Assembly (NCBI GenBank): GCA_963693315.1
Contig: OY856186.1
Location: 285,654,492-285,718,491 of the forward strand
Source: Diogma glabrata
Lineage: Eukaryota > Arthropoda > Insecta > Diptera > Cylindrotomidae
Direction of reading: 5' to 3'
Length of the DNA: 64,000 nt
Part shown: positions 53,620-64,000 of the stretch, piece after piece
How positions within the stretch are numbered: position 1 is the stretch's first letter
Layout of the letters: every line of letters starts with the position of its first letter
Notes under the pieces: model-generated
Database searches by the model: none
The model's input: only the letters and a program-made list of their open reading frames with translations
Told to the model about the DNA's origin: nothing
Translations under genes and position numbers: made by a program

Positions 53620-54080
53620 CATACCTCTCAGCCTCTTTCTAGACTCCACGTTCCGATTCGGTAGTCTGGTCCTTTTTCACGTCCAGGTAAAATTCTGTTT
53701 TTGTCCGGGTCTGTTTTTCTTTTCTGATTTCCAAATTTAACAAATAATTTTTTTTCCGGGGTTAGGGTGTTAACCTTAGGCCCAACCCAAATTGTCGTGA
53801 ATGGGTCCGTTCTGCATCTTAAGGTTACCAGAAACAACCTTTTGACACGTTTATATAGCGAGCCGCTTGATCCAAGACAGACGCCCGCTTCAAGCCGCCC
53901 CTAACATGGAGAACAGACGCTTGAGTCGCATTGGTTTTAAGGCGTCAATTCGCCATGATGTACCATGATTGACTAAGCAGTTTTTACCCTGCTTGTCTCC
54001 GGCACACCAACCTAATTCTGTCAGCATTAACCAGGCAGCACGGCGTGGACGTCGAATTTCGGATTTCACTACCACCAAAT
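53620..54080 (-). other. RTE 5' region
   Basis: Contains an open stretch (53837-53628) reading DPFTTIWVGPKVNTLTPEKK and ending PDYRIGTWSLERG. The last part corresponds to the start of the endonuclease (G-TWN-RSL in the family) but is shifted. Upstream, 54078-53890 is a conserved-looking leader with 'gacaagcagggtaaaaactg' and 'tcatggtacatcatggcg'. Probably promoter-bearing 5' untranslated DNA. Confidence 0.5.
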
Positions 54081-54084
54081 ATTT

Positions 54085-54700
54085 CTTTGTTGTTTTTTGC
54101 TTTAATAATAGAATTGCACTCCTTCATGTATACCACTCATAACAGCTGTATTATCATAACCTTGGAAACGACAATTCATAACATCTAAACCGTCATTTTC
54201 AAGATTTTTAAGAATTTCATCCCTTAAAGCAGCGGCTTTTTTTCCATGTAAAGGAAAAAGTCCAAGGAATACTTCTTTGATTTCCACTTTTCTATCATCA
54301 ATTTTCACATAACGAATCACTTCTGACATTTGATCAATATGTGAAATGTCAGGTGCGCTATCAAACATAATTCCAAAATATTTATATTTTTTTTTATTTT
54401 TAATTCAAGATGTGTTCTTTTAATACTCCATCATACTTTGACAGTAGTTTGATTAGTTCTAAGAAATTGCCTTTATTTAAATGCTTTTTCCTTCATCATA
54501 TCCACGAAATGCTAGGTTTTCTTTAGATAAAAACAAAGTTATATGCAATAATCTGGATAAAAGATTTTTTCCGCTTCTGTTTTTCATTATGTATTAATAG
54601 CAAGACTGCGTCTCCTATCGTTTTATGAACCTCGTTTCCAAAGTTTTCCGCTTTTTAAAATTGGGTTATTCTAAAAATTGCAAAACCGTTTTTCAATAAA
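54085..54700 (-). pseudogene. hAT (ZMYM1-like) transposase, N-terminal half (DUF4371)
   Basis: Minus strand: NFLELIKLLSKYDGVLKEHI (about 54480-54410), then MFDSAPDISHIDQMSEVIRY, GLFPLHGKKAAALRDEILKN and GLDVMNCRFQGYDNTAVMSG (54368-54102). This is the DUF4371 region with the catalytic D-SAPDISH-DQ and CRGQGYDNAA-type motifs (here CRFQGYDNTA). It breaks off after GVQ..IKAKNNKEIF where the RTE begins, and its continuation is at 50760-49722. Confidence 0.82.
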
Positions 54701-54789
54701 ATTAAAATACATAAATGTAAAGTTCGTGAAAATCGGCATTATGTAATTTGAACTTACAATTAAAACGAATTGAAAAAACTAAAGTCATA

Positions 54790-55019
54790 CCGTATTCACA
54801 GCGACATAGCAAATTAGTAGATGTAATTTAAATCTGTGCTGTAAACACTTTTTATTTTAAAATCTTGCAACTAATTTGATATCTAGGCTTACTATAATTA
54901 CAAACGATTCAAATACTTACGATTCAAATTACAATCTACGTTTTAAACTCATATTAAATATGCCAAGATGCAAATTATAATATAATATCTACTAATTTGC
55001 TATGTCGCTGTGAATGCGG
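54790..55019. mobile_element. MITE, 230 bp, TA target duplication
   Basis: TIRs CCGTATTCACAGCGACATAG (continuing caaattagtagat) and complement ...ctactaatttgctatgtcgctgtgaatgcgg, 35-38 bases. Flanked by TA at 54788-54789 and 55020-55021. The interior is AT-rich and non-coding. Tc1/mariner type by target site. Confidence 0.85.
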
Positions 55020-56335
55020 TATTAGTCTTCATCCTCAATGATGATAATATGTCCAAAAACCTAAAATTCGTTTAGAAATTTCGTTTTTTCTACTAATATA
55101 CTCTTCTTATAATATAGTCAAGAACGTAAACGAAATATATCTTATAAAACCTTCTATGTAAAATCAGTAAGACGAATATCGCAGAAAAAATCCAATTACA
55201 ATTCGAAATTATTTTACTCCAGAAAACGGACAAAAATCGAATGATGTCCAGGTTTTGTACAATGTGTACAATCCATCCGTTTAAATTCGTCATATTGGAG
55301 AGATGTGGAAGATCCGGAATCATATCCATCATATAATTAACTAAATGGAAATTAATCCCAGATTTTGTCCAATTAGTCCCATATCTTCTTATATATCACA
55401 ATTAAAAAATGAATTTGATTAACATAAATTCAATTTTTTTTTATTTGGCCAAAGCAATACACTTATGTATTTGACAAATGATTTCTTTATTGCAATATTG
55501 CAATGTTATTAAATATTTTTGTCTTATTAAATTTTACCAATAATTTTATAAAACTGAAAACAAACAGGATGAGTATGTATCTACCTATAAAAATTTGTAA
55601 AACTATAGTAATGGCATAACTACCATTTTATTCCACAGTAATTATTTATGTGTCCATTCCAAAACGATCCATTCCAATTTACCAGTTTCAAGATAAAGGG
55701 AAAAAAATTAATTTGAGATTATTTACAAACATGATGATTTGATTGTTTATTAATTTCCTTAGGTGTTTGCAATTAATTTGTTTGAAATGTAAAACATATT
55801 AGGTAGTAAGTTTAAGCTGATATTTTAGAAATAATTTTGGAATAGAGACACAATTTTGGAAAAGAACAGAACTCAAGGGTTCCCCACCCTATCGACACAG
55901 GGTGCCACATTATCGACGGAGACCACTTTTCCTATACATTACTCAGCATATGTGTTTTCAGACCTGGTCGTTAAAGAATCATTCTTGCATACTAAATAAG
56001 GTACCGTAAAAAAAACGGTTAATATGGTATCTATAGGAATGAATATTCAAAGCTATTGAGTAATTGTGGAGATGGTATTCAATGCTCAACATATTGATTC
56101 GATTAAAAAAAAAAGAAATACACACATATTGTTGAAATTTTATTTTACGTAATAACTCCAAAATTTTAAAAAGTAGAATAGATCCTTTTTGAACCAATAG
56201 GACACATTTATTGGACACATTATAAGTTATCACAATTTATAAATCAAAATTAAATGGATAACCTGGCTAAAATGGTTTTTAAGTGATTTATCGTTGGAAA
56301 CGATTGAAACGTTGAAAACCATTATGATGGTTTAT
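55020..56335. other. AT-rich DNA, no gene
   Basis: Short frames (for example 55093-55332) show no family pattern. Confidence 0.45.
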
Positions 56336-56339
56336 TTAA

Positions 56340-56456
56340 GTTTTTTTACGGTCGGGTGTCACCCCAAAACGGGTGACACCCGGGCGGACCGCCCCCCCCC
56401 CAATCCCCCCCCCAATTCCCCCCCCCCCCCCCCCGCCCCCCCTAGCTACGCCTCTG
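56340..56456 (-). mobile_element. hAT-type GC-rich terminus with poly-C tracts
   Basis: From the right, CAGAGGCGTAGCTAGGGGGG begins a hAT-type terminal repeat, followed by long G (C on plus) tracts and GGTGTCACCCGTTTTGGGGTGACACC, a perfect hairpin. The plus strand shows the same hairpin at 56356-56381. It might be the 5' end of the minus-strand hAT gene split at 54.7/50.7 kb, or an independent copy. Confidence 0.6.
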
Positions 56457-56479
56457 GGCGTTGGATGCAGTGATTCACT

Positions 56480-56892
56480 AGATCCAACCCATTCCTAAAA
56501 ATTACGATAGGTTCGTAGGAGCCATCATTTCAACTGCAAAGAAATGCATCCCAAGAGCCCTTCCGGTGAAGAATACATTCCTGGTTGGAGTAGAGAGAGC
56601 AATATATTTATTATTTGAGGAGCACCTTAGTAGTGGTGAGGAAGACGTGATTAATGACTTAATATACTCACTGTGCATCGCGAGGAAACAAAAGTGGATC
56701 AACGCTGTTGAAAACATAGAGTTTGCCCATTCTAGTAGGGCAGCAGCTTGGAGTCTTCTTCGGAAGCTGGATGCCTCAAACTCAGTTACTCGTGCTAACA
56801 ATGAAATAAATCCAGACGACATTGCAAATCACATTGTAAACATGTCTCGTTCCTTAATCGCCTTCATAAGAGAAGCATTAAACATAAATTAA
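56480..56892 (+). pseudogene. Non-LTR retrotransposon linker fragment (between endonuclease and RT)
   Basis: SHHF-like start, then AKKCIPRALPVKNTFLVGVE (two frames joined near 56560), LLFEEHLSSGEEDVINDLIY and ENIEFAHSSRAAAWSLLRKL. The IEF-HSSRxAWxLLRKL signature is the conserved linker before the RT in I/jockey-type elements of arthropods. No catalytic domain is left. It is not the same family as the 36-40 kb element. Confidence 0.6.
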
Positions 56893-57017
56893 GAGAAATG
56901 AAGCGCAAGTTTTAGGTAGATTTCTCAGAAAAATCTACCTATTTTAAGTTTTATTGGTTTTAATTTGTTGTGTTTGTTTGTGTCAAAAAAACCGTACAAA
57001 AAAACCATGACACCATA

Positions 57018-57885
57018 TGTAAAAATATAAACCCGCTTATCATTGCGAGGATTATCAAGATGCTACAGAGTCGGAAGATAACGGCTACACTAGGTGATTA
57101 TTCAGTGATCGTTACTGCATCTAGAGGCTGCCCGCAAGGAGGCGCGCTCTCTCCACTACTTTGGCTAATGGTGGCTGATGATCTCCTCACAAAGCTAAAT
57201 GATTCCAACTTCAACACTGTAGGCTATGCCGACGACTTGCTAGTCATGGTTAGAGGGAAACATGACTCCATTGTCGATGGTCGAACCCAGACAGCTCCTA
57301 ATATTGTATCAAAGTGGTGCAACAGATTGGGACTGTCGATCAACCCCCGAAAAACAAGCATTGTCGTTTTCAACAACAGGAGAAACTTTAATTTCATTTC
57401 TCCTGTTTTAAACGGCGATCCAATACAAACATCAAAAGAGGTTAGACCTCCAACCTCTTTTGATGTTTGTTAACCTCTTTTGAAAGTTTCTCCTGTTTGT
57501 GAAAACGATAATGCTTGTTTTTGCGGGTTGATCGACAGTCCCAATCTGTTGCTTATTTAGGTGTGATCCTGAATAGCAAACTAACCTGGAACTCACACCT
57601 GAAATATATCTCCGATAAGGCAAACAAAGTTTTCTTCACATGCAGAAACCTGTTTGGGAAAACATGTGGTCTTAGCCCTAAAATGATACTTTGGTTGCAC
57701 CAAAGTCTTATTAAACAAATTCTAACACATGCAGCTTTAGCTTAGTGGCCTAAAACGCGCCAAATAACTGCTCAAAATATGTTTACAAAAATACAAAGGC
57801 TTGTGTGTCTTAGTGCCACAGCCTAACCACAATAGATCTTCAGGTCGCAGTGCTACTTGAACTGCAAGTCTCAAGGCCCTCCAAT
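57018..57885 (+). mobile_element. Loa-like retrotransposon, truncated and internally rearranged copy
   Basis: Matches 38271-40200 of the full-length element at very high identity. It is 5'-truncated at 57018. It has an inverted self-duplication (57448-57553) and deletes everything between 'ggcttgtgtgtcttagtgcc' and the 3' region (RNase H and C-terminus lost). It ends with the same caaggccctccaataa and an A-rich tail. Frames 56970-57473 and 57515-57745 are pieces of its RT: motif YADDLLVM is present. Confidence 0.85.
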
Positions 57886-57899
57886 AAAAAAAAACAAAG

Positions 57900-57974
57900 A
57901 AATTCATGGGCCACTAAAATTTTCCTCCAGACCACTAATGGTACGCGGACCAACGGTTGAGAAATACTGCTCTA
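57900..57974 (-). mobile_element. hAT-type terminus
   Basis: Minus strand: CAGTATTTCTCAACCGTTGG followed by tccgcgtaccattagtggtctgg, ending at about 57968 on plus. This is a widespread hAT terminal design (CAGTGGTTCTCAA-type). No coding region is attached. Confidence 0.55.
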
Positions 57975-58480
57975 AACTATATCATTCGAACTTCAACGGT
58001 TAAATTTTTTTTTTATAAAATTATTCGAACAAATGTTAGAAAGTTAGAATTTTAGTCGTACTTACCATAAGCAATTTAATTTCAAGGTTAGTTCGGATTG
58101 GGAAAATTTTCGCCTATGTTCATACTATGCACTTTAAAAGAATTCTAAAATAAGGAGTATTTTTTATTTTGTCCATACTACTTATATGCCAAGTTTCAGA
58201 AAAATAAAAAATGGTCAAGTTTTCCCCCACACATATTCATCTTCATGATCGCGTACCCATTCTTATTATCAAGATAGGAAATTATCAAACAAAATACAAA
58301 GAATCTTTTTAATCACTAATTTAAAATTCTCTTTAAAAGAAGATAATCACAAATCATATTTTTTATATCAAAATCTCAAATCATCTGTTTTTCCATTTTT
58401 TTAATTACTTTTCCAAAATAAACTTTAGTTTATTTTACTTTTCCTATCATTTATCAAACGAATAAAAACCGATCATAAAA
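57975..58480. other. AT-rich DNA, no gene
   Basis: Nothing recognised. Confidence 0.45.
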
Positions 58481-58489
58481 ATCATTGTT

Positions 58490-58968
58490 CATATAACTTT
58501 AACCAGAACTTAACTTTAACTGGAGGATAACAAAATATTTCGGTTTCACCACAATTCTCTTTGTTAAATTAACCAACGGTTAAACTTAACAATAAGTTGA
58601 AATGCTATTAGTTTTGAATAACCAAACCGAATTTTGAAAGATAAAAGATAAAAAAAATCCTGCAATCTCAAACTTATGAAATGGATAAAATAAAATGTTT
58701 AATTTATTTATTTTATATTTTAATTTTTATTTCAACATTTCTCATATTTCATTCATTCATATTTTTCATCCAAATATGACGTATCGCATTTCTCTTGGTT
58801 AAATTTTAACTTAAATATATTTTGAAGATCAAGCTCTCTGAGAATTTAACATAATATTTAGCTAACCGAGACTGGTGAAACCCATTTCCTTCAGTTAAGT
58901 GGCAGTTAGCTTAAATTTAACTTAACTGTAACTTAACTGAGGATGGTGAAACTGGCCCTTAATATAAG
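58490..58968 (-). mobile_element. MITE-like repeat with AGGGCCAGTTTCACC terminus (copy 2)
   Basis: Right end is ggatggtgaaactggccctt; its complement is the start of copy 1 at 46260. Left part has ctggaggataac and tcggtttcaccac, and words such as ttaactgaa are reiterated. It lies in opposite orientation to copy 1. Confidence 0.65.
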
Positions 58969-60360
58969 AAAATAAATGAAATCGAAAGTAATTGCGTCAC
59001 ATAGTTGATCTCATTTAAAAGATATTTTTGATAGTGGTAGTACTTGAATTTTATAATAAAATTAAGGTAAAATTATTAATAATAATTGTTGCACAAAATT
59101 CGTATGTCATTTTAGAAATTAATATATTATACCATTATAATAAAAATTAAGTTATATAAACAATTATTTATCCTGATTATACGATAGTGTGTATAACTTG
59201 ATATCCTTCCTTAATCAGTCTTCATAAAAAAATATTTCTATAAAGATTGATGTGTAACCAAAATGAAGAGAAATAATACATTAAGATCTTGATCTTCTTG
59301 AACGCTTATATCTTATTTTTTTTTCATTTAGTTTTGGAAACCTTATCGACATTGAATATAACATGAACTTGATCATTAATAAGTACATTATACAAAAACT
59401 TTCATAAATATTTTAAACTTTCATTAAGTAGAATAACATATTTTGTTATGCAATAATAAATTGTTTAAATCTAATTAAAAATTTATTTTGATTTTTACAT
59501 GAAATGTTCTTAGTCTAATCTAGTCTATTTGTAAAACTAGTCCCTTGTATTTACTTCTAATTCGCTATCACTCAAATCACAAGTTTTGATTTACATTTTT
59601 ATTTTTGTAAATAAATTAGTAACAATTATGAATAATTGTATTTGAATTTTAATGGTAAACTTACACCAGGAAAAGTAAGAGCAACGGCAAGAATAAAATC
59701 CAAGTTGTATCAAAAGTTTTTGTCGTTGAGAAAAAGTTCAGGTAATGTTATATGTTTTCTTACTAATAACCTTCTACAAGTTGTTTAATGTAATTAAATA
59801 AAAAAATTTTTTAGAATGTTGATTCATTCCACAATTTTATTAAAATTATATTTCATTTACACAATAAAAATGTTTGTTCCGTGTTGATTTATTTGACTTT
59901 GATGATATTTTATGCTGCTTGGAGATCGATGACATTTTGATACAAGGAATTGTATTATGTTTTCTAGCATCCTGTTTTATATTAAATACAACCCTAATTT
60001 CCTTAATATAATCAACTCAAATAATAACAACAGAATTTCCTTCATCTCGACCAACATCGTTAGCAAAAAAAAAAAAATAATAAGAAAATTTGATATTAGA
60101 AATATATTGAACAAGAATAGCAGAAACACCAACGAAAAAAACAAAAAAAAAAACAAAAATATAAGCTTAATGTGAAATAATCGGGTATTTAATGTTCATT
60201 TCTTGGAAAAATTGAAAATAAATAGAAAGCTCCATTTAAGTTGATTGAATTGTAATACTTAGTTTCGTGGTTGATTTATTTTTGTCTTCCTTATCAACAA
60301 GGAAAATTTTAACAAGAAAAAATCTAAATTATTCTGGCAAGCTTTTCATCTCAATAAATA
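58969..60360. other. AT-rich DNA, no gene
   Basis: A 72-codon Asn/Lys-rich frame at 59957-60175 is low-complexity and probably not a gene. Confidence 0.5.
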
Positions 60361-60499
60361 TTGATCATGTTATAGACGACAGTCGGGTGTAACACTCAGG
60401 GTAAAGGAATGCGAGAAAAAGGCCGATTAAAATGTAACTGTTAATTTTTTAGTATATCAAGTTTTTGAATTTGGTCAGGATATATTTTTATTCACCCCA

Positions 60500-61590
60500 C
60501 AAATTCAAAATTTGAGAATTCTCTAAAACGGCATACGACCGAACATAAAAAACTATAGTGACCTTTCCTGACCTAATGATTTTCTATCTAAACAAAATAA
60601 AAAAATTGGATTTCGAGCATGTGGGGCAATTCGAAAGTGAATTATATTTTCTCAAAACTCAAAACATGAAAAGTCTATAATTATAAAACGGCATACGACC
60701 AAACGAAAAAAACTAGTGACCTTTCCTGACCTAATGATTTTCCATCAACACAAAAGAAAAAATTTGGATTTGAAGCATGTAGGAGAACTGGCAAGTGAAT
60801 TCTAGTTACACAAAACTCAAAACTTGAAAACGGGATACGAAAAAACGAAAAAAACTAGTGACCTTTTCTAACCTTACGATGGCCATATGTCAAACTTTGG
60901 AAAGTCAATATTTGGTGGAATAGAATCCTGGAGGTGAGTCATGTTAATTAAAATAATATTTGACGTGAGAACATTTCGGCAAAAATTGTGTTTTAGTATT
61001 GTTGTAACTTTGTTGTATTTGAAATGATTTATATCTAATAATTAATTATATGTGACTAAACTATAACAACTAGTGACCTTTTCTGACCTAATTATTTTCC
61101 ATCTAAACAAAAACTAAAAACTTAATAAGTCTGTAATAATATAACGGGCTACGACAAAACGAAAAAAACTTGTGATCTTTCCTGACCCAACAATCATTCC
61201 TCTAACAAAAATTAAACAAACTGATTAACAGCATGCAGGAAGGGGTTATTGCAAGTGAAATCTCACCTTTTCATTCTTTTAAAATTTAACAAAATTAAAA
61301 TAAAAAGTTTTTGTTTTAAACTAAATAAATAAATGTATTAAAATATCGGTTACAAATAGGTTAAACCAATCCATACAACATATTCGAAACGCAGTTAAAA
61401 AAGGTCAACAATTTTAACAAGTGCCAAGAAAACATTTCGACGCAAATTGTGTTTTTGTGTTGTTGTAATTTTGTTGTATATGAAATGATTTTTTACTAAT
61501 AATTAATTAATTATAAGTGACCAAATGAAAAAAGCTAGTGACCTTTCCTGACCTAACGATTTCTCATCAAAAAAAAAGATTTTCAAATCA
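60500..61590. repeat. Tandem/interspersed repeat with core AGTGACCTTTCCTGACCTAA
   Basis: The core occurs at about 60556, 60713, 60865, 61070, 61167 and 61534, each time preceded by aacggcatacgac(c)aaacgaaaaaaact or a variant and usually followed by cgattttccatc. The first three are regularly spaced at about 155 bases. Non-coding. Confidence 0.8.
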
Positions 61591-62420
61591 AATCTCAAGC
61601 TAGTTAAAAGAGGTTCTTCGGGACCGATTAAAACTTCTCAGCTTCAGCTTCATAAATGTGTTGGCCCGATTGGGTGAAGCTATTTGCTTCTCTGAGTGGA
61701 CCGCGACAGGAACTGATATTACGAGCTGATATTTTCCAACCGATACCCGAGTTGATATTTTCCAAATCAATCTTTCCTATTAGTCCAGAATGCTTTTTAT
61801 AAAACCACTTCCCTAAGCGCAAATGTCTTTTATTAAAAGTTATTTATTTGTTTAGAAAAAAAACGAAATTCAGTCTGCAACAAGCTGATATTATCCAACT
61901 GTACCTATTAGTCATCAGTGACCATAGCAGGAATCGCTAAAAAAATTACCACAATTCCTTTCCGTTTAGCGAAAATGCGTGTTTTCTCTTATTAAAGCTT
62001 TTATAAAAAAACAAAATTTAAGGTACAACTCCTTGATATTTTACATATAATCCTATTATCTAGAAGTCGTAAAACCCGACTTTACACAAAATTTTAATTA
62101 AAAACATTTCCTTTAATTAAAACTTTTGTGAAAAAAACGACATTTCATCTGCAACAACATGATATGTTCCAACTGTTATTTTAGTTAAGAGGGCTCTGGA
62201 TGTTGAATGCAATCATTTTCAGGTGCGGTTGATTCGACTGAAGTAACTGAATTTACTGAAAAAAAAACAACAAAATCATACATTAGTTTTAGTTGTTTCA
62301 GTTAAATCAGTTACTTCTATTAAATCGAACTCATATTTTTTTACATTTCATGTAATCCAAATAATTAATTTAAGTATAATTTAATTTAACCACATAAAAT
62401 GTGTTGTGTAGTAGGAATTA
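61591..62420. other. Unrecognised AT-rich DNA
   Basis: A phrase 'tctgcaacaa-catgata-tccaactgt' occurs twice (61873 and 62149), suggesting an old duplication of about 275 bases. No gene. Confidence 0.45.
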
Positions 62421-62502
62421 CAATATGTGTCACAACAACACATAAAAACCTTTTAAGACCAAGGTCCCACAACAACATGCGTTCTAAGGTGTTGATGAAC
62501 GC
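62421..62502 (+). repeat. Dispersed 85-base repeat (copy 2)
   Basis: Partner of 16922-17006, same orientation, about 90% similar by eye. Confidence 0.65.
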
Positions 62503-63365
62503 AAATCTTTGGTATTCTGTATTTTTATACTTTTTTTAAAGAATGAATAATTAAGCCCATATAAAATATGACATAGACCAATATTTCGTGATAGGATAGC
62601 GAAAATAAAAATAAAATAAGAGATAAATAGCAAATTTAATTTAAAATTTTGCAGTTACAAAACAAAAATGGTGTTGCCAATAATCCAGCTACACTGTTTT
62701 GTTGCTGTTGCTGAGAAGCTGAAACTAAAGTTTCAATTTAAAAAACATTTAATAAGTCGTGCAATATATTCTCCATTTTAGAAATTCAGAGCGCGAATGG
62801 TTTGTGTTAATTGTTTTGTTTTGTGAGAGAAAAATAAATATTTATCATAGGTGGTGCTCAAAAACCAGTGGCTAATACAAGTGGTCAAGACAGGATTAAT
62901 TCACGTTGTCCTTTCAGGTCCTCCATAAAACAATTATTTTAAATTTCATCTCAATACTTTGATTTTTTGGTTACTGTTAATTTTTTCAAAATCGTACTTT
63001 GCAAAATTGACCGCTTTTTATCCTTTCCTTATATTTGTAATAATATGGCATCTATTATATGGCTCATCTTTGAAAAGAAAAACTTCCTATTTAAATCTTG
63101 AAGCCTTTAAACCTAAATTAAATAATCGTGTATTTCATTAATGGTAAAAAATTTCGTGGAAGATCAAATTCACATATATGTACTTTAGTTTTGGTTAAAA
63201 ATAGTTTTTTGTCTATATAATATTTTCATTTTGGTCGGAGACCGGGCCCTTTTAAAAAGCTGGGCCGCCTGATCATGTATCAATCTTGAATTCTGATAAA
63301 AATTCAAACATGTTTAAAATTTCATCAGTCATAAAATTTGACTGTCACTCATTATTAGACTTACA
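62503..63365. other. AT-rich DNA, no gene
   Basis: A GC-rich island (gaccgggcccttttaaaaagctgggccgcc, about 63240-63270) resembles hAT subterminal DNA; otherwise nothing is recognised. Confidence 0.4.
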
Positions 63366-63426
63366 CATACACAGTCAGTCATGAATGTCAATCACGTTGA
63401 TTGTCATTCAAAACTGACAGTGTATG
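63366..63426. repeat. Short foldback, arms about 29 bases
   Basis: catacacagtcagtcatgaatgtcaatca against ttgattgtcattcaaaactgacagtgtatg. Four mismatches, two-base spacer. Confidence 0.65.
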
Positions 63427-64000
63427 GGTCCTTTACAATATTTCAAAAGTAAAATCAACGTCATCAATAGAATGATTTTAAAAACAATAATGATCATGAA
63501 ACGCATATAATTGTTGTTGTATTTACAGTTTACATTTAAGGGACAGAATAAAACTTATTTCTTATGTTGTTTAAACGAACATTCCGGATTACAGGTGTTT
63601 AGAATAACGATCGATTTATCGATTTTTCTAGATTCAAAAGGATAGTATTAAAGCAGGTTTTTTTCAGACAGAATTGGATAGTTTTATTTTGAACTGCGAT
63701 GATGTAAAATTAAATTAAATTAAACTGCGATAGTGTTAATAATTTAAGTGATTATGTTAACTGAAATTAATTTTAAACGAAAAGCTGTATCGTTATTATA
63801 AATCCGTGTAAATAGAAGTAGTTTTTTGTTGTGAATGAAGTTTTAAGTAAGTGGAAATGTTTGAATGAAAATATTTTGTGTATTATTTTGGACGCTGTGT
63901 TCATACTGGAAATATCTACAATCAACCATTGGAATATCTGAAACTGTTGAAAGAGTATTGCTTTTTTATTGTTTTCCGGTTGCTCTGGAATAATTGAGGT
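63427..64000. other. AT-rich DNA to window end, no gene
   Basis: Nothing recognised in either strand. Confidence 0.4.

Larger units (their letters stand above)
50761..54080 (-). mobile_element. RTE-clade non-LTR retrotransposon, near full length
   Basis: Minus strand. The 5' region (54080-53620) has a GC-balanced leader, then the endonuclease/RT ORF, then a short 3' part and an A-rich tail (aaaaaataaaaaaaaaaaat) at about 50765-50787. It sits inside a hAT transposase gene: hAT sequence ends at about 54085 on one side and resumes at 50760 on the other. I cannot define a clean target duplication. RTE elements typically make short or variable ones. Confidence 0.82.

Noticed and set aside
46260..58968. 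A single 12.7-kb transposon bounded by the AGGGCC(G/A)GTTTCACC ends
   Set aside because: Each end block is a short MITE-like repeat with internal restarts; the enclosed DNA is a mixture of unrelated elements. Retained only as a question to test.
59957..60175. 72-codon Asn/Lys-rich frame as a gene
   Set aside because: Low-complexity AT-driven composition with no start context or domain pattern.

Overview
The window looks like nuclear DNA from an arthropod, most likely an insect. It is very AT-rich, with long homopolymer and AT-microsatellite stretches. Nearly every recognisable coding sequence belongs to a eukaryotic transposable element family common in insects: Tigger/pogo, hAT of the ZMYM1 and GTF2IRD2 types, PIF/Harbinger, Crypton-type tyrosine recombinase, Penelope-like, RTE, an I-superfamily/Loa-like non-LTR element, and Helitron-like elements. 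I see no bacterial operons, no CRISPR array, no rRNA and no convincing intact host gene. Host order cannot be fixed from the sequence.

Layout. 1-3060: Tigger relic ending in its terminal repeat, two hAT 3' ends and an LTR-retrotransposon leader/gag relic. 4.5-5.0 kb: short foldback elements. 5.6-9.7 kb: a Penelope-like element (PLE1) whose only ORF is cut by two frameshifts, flanked on its left by an inverted, 5'-truncated copy; both ends carry hammerhead-ribozyme-like motifs. 10.0-14.1 kb: non-LTR RT relic, foldback elements, Harbinger transposase relic, 630-bp tandem repeat. 15.7-19.8 kb: 460-bp inverted repeats enclosing a second, different Penelope-like element (PLE2) with a better hammerhead motif. 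19.96-22.61 kb: two Helitron-like elements joined head to tail. 24-28.9 kb: palindromic MITE, a Crypton-type recombinase interrupted by a MITE and partly inverted, and one hAT inserted in another. 28.9-35.8 kb: mostly AT-rich, with a 769-bp DNA element inside a decayed gene of unknown family. 35.87-40.21 kb: an almost intact Loa-like retrotransposon with a 13-bp target-site duplication. 40.5-49.6 kb: repeats, satellites and relics. 49.7-54.7 kb: a hAT (ZMYM1-like) gene split by a nearly intact RTE element. 54.8-58 kb: MITE, hAT end, and an internally rearranged second Loa-like copy. 58-64 kb: AT-rich DNA with dispersed and tandem repeats.

The window is best read as a transposon graveyard with nested insertions whose order can be worked out. 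The youngest copies are probably the Loa-like elements (two copies nearly identical), PLE1 and the RTE element. The best candidates for new biology are the Penelope hammerhead motifs, the tandem Helitron pair with its tRNA-like core, the 769-bp element with reiterated ACCAAGTCC-type motifs, and the unidentified decayed gene at 33.6-35.7 kb.
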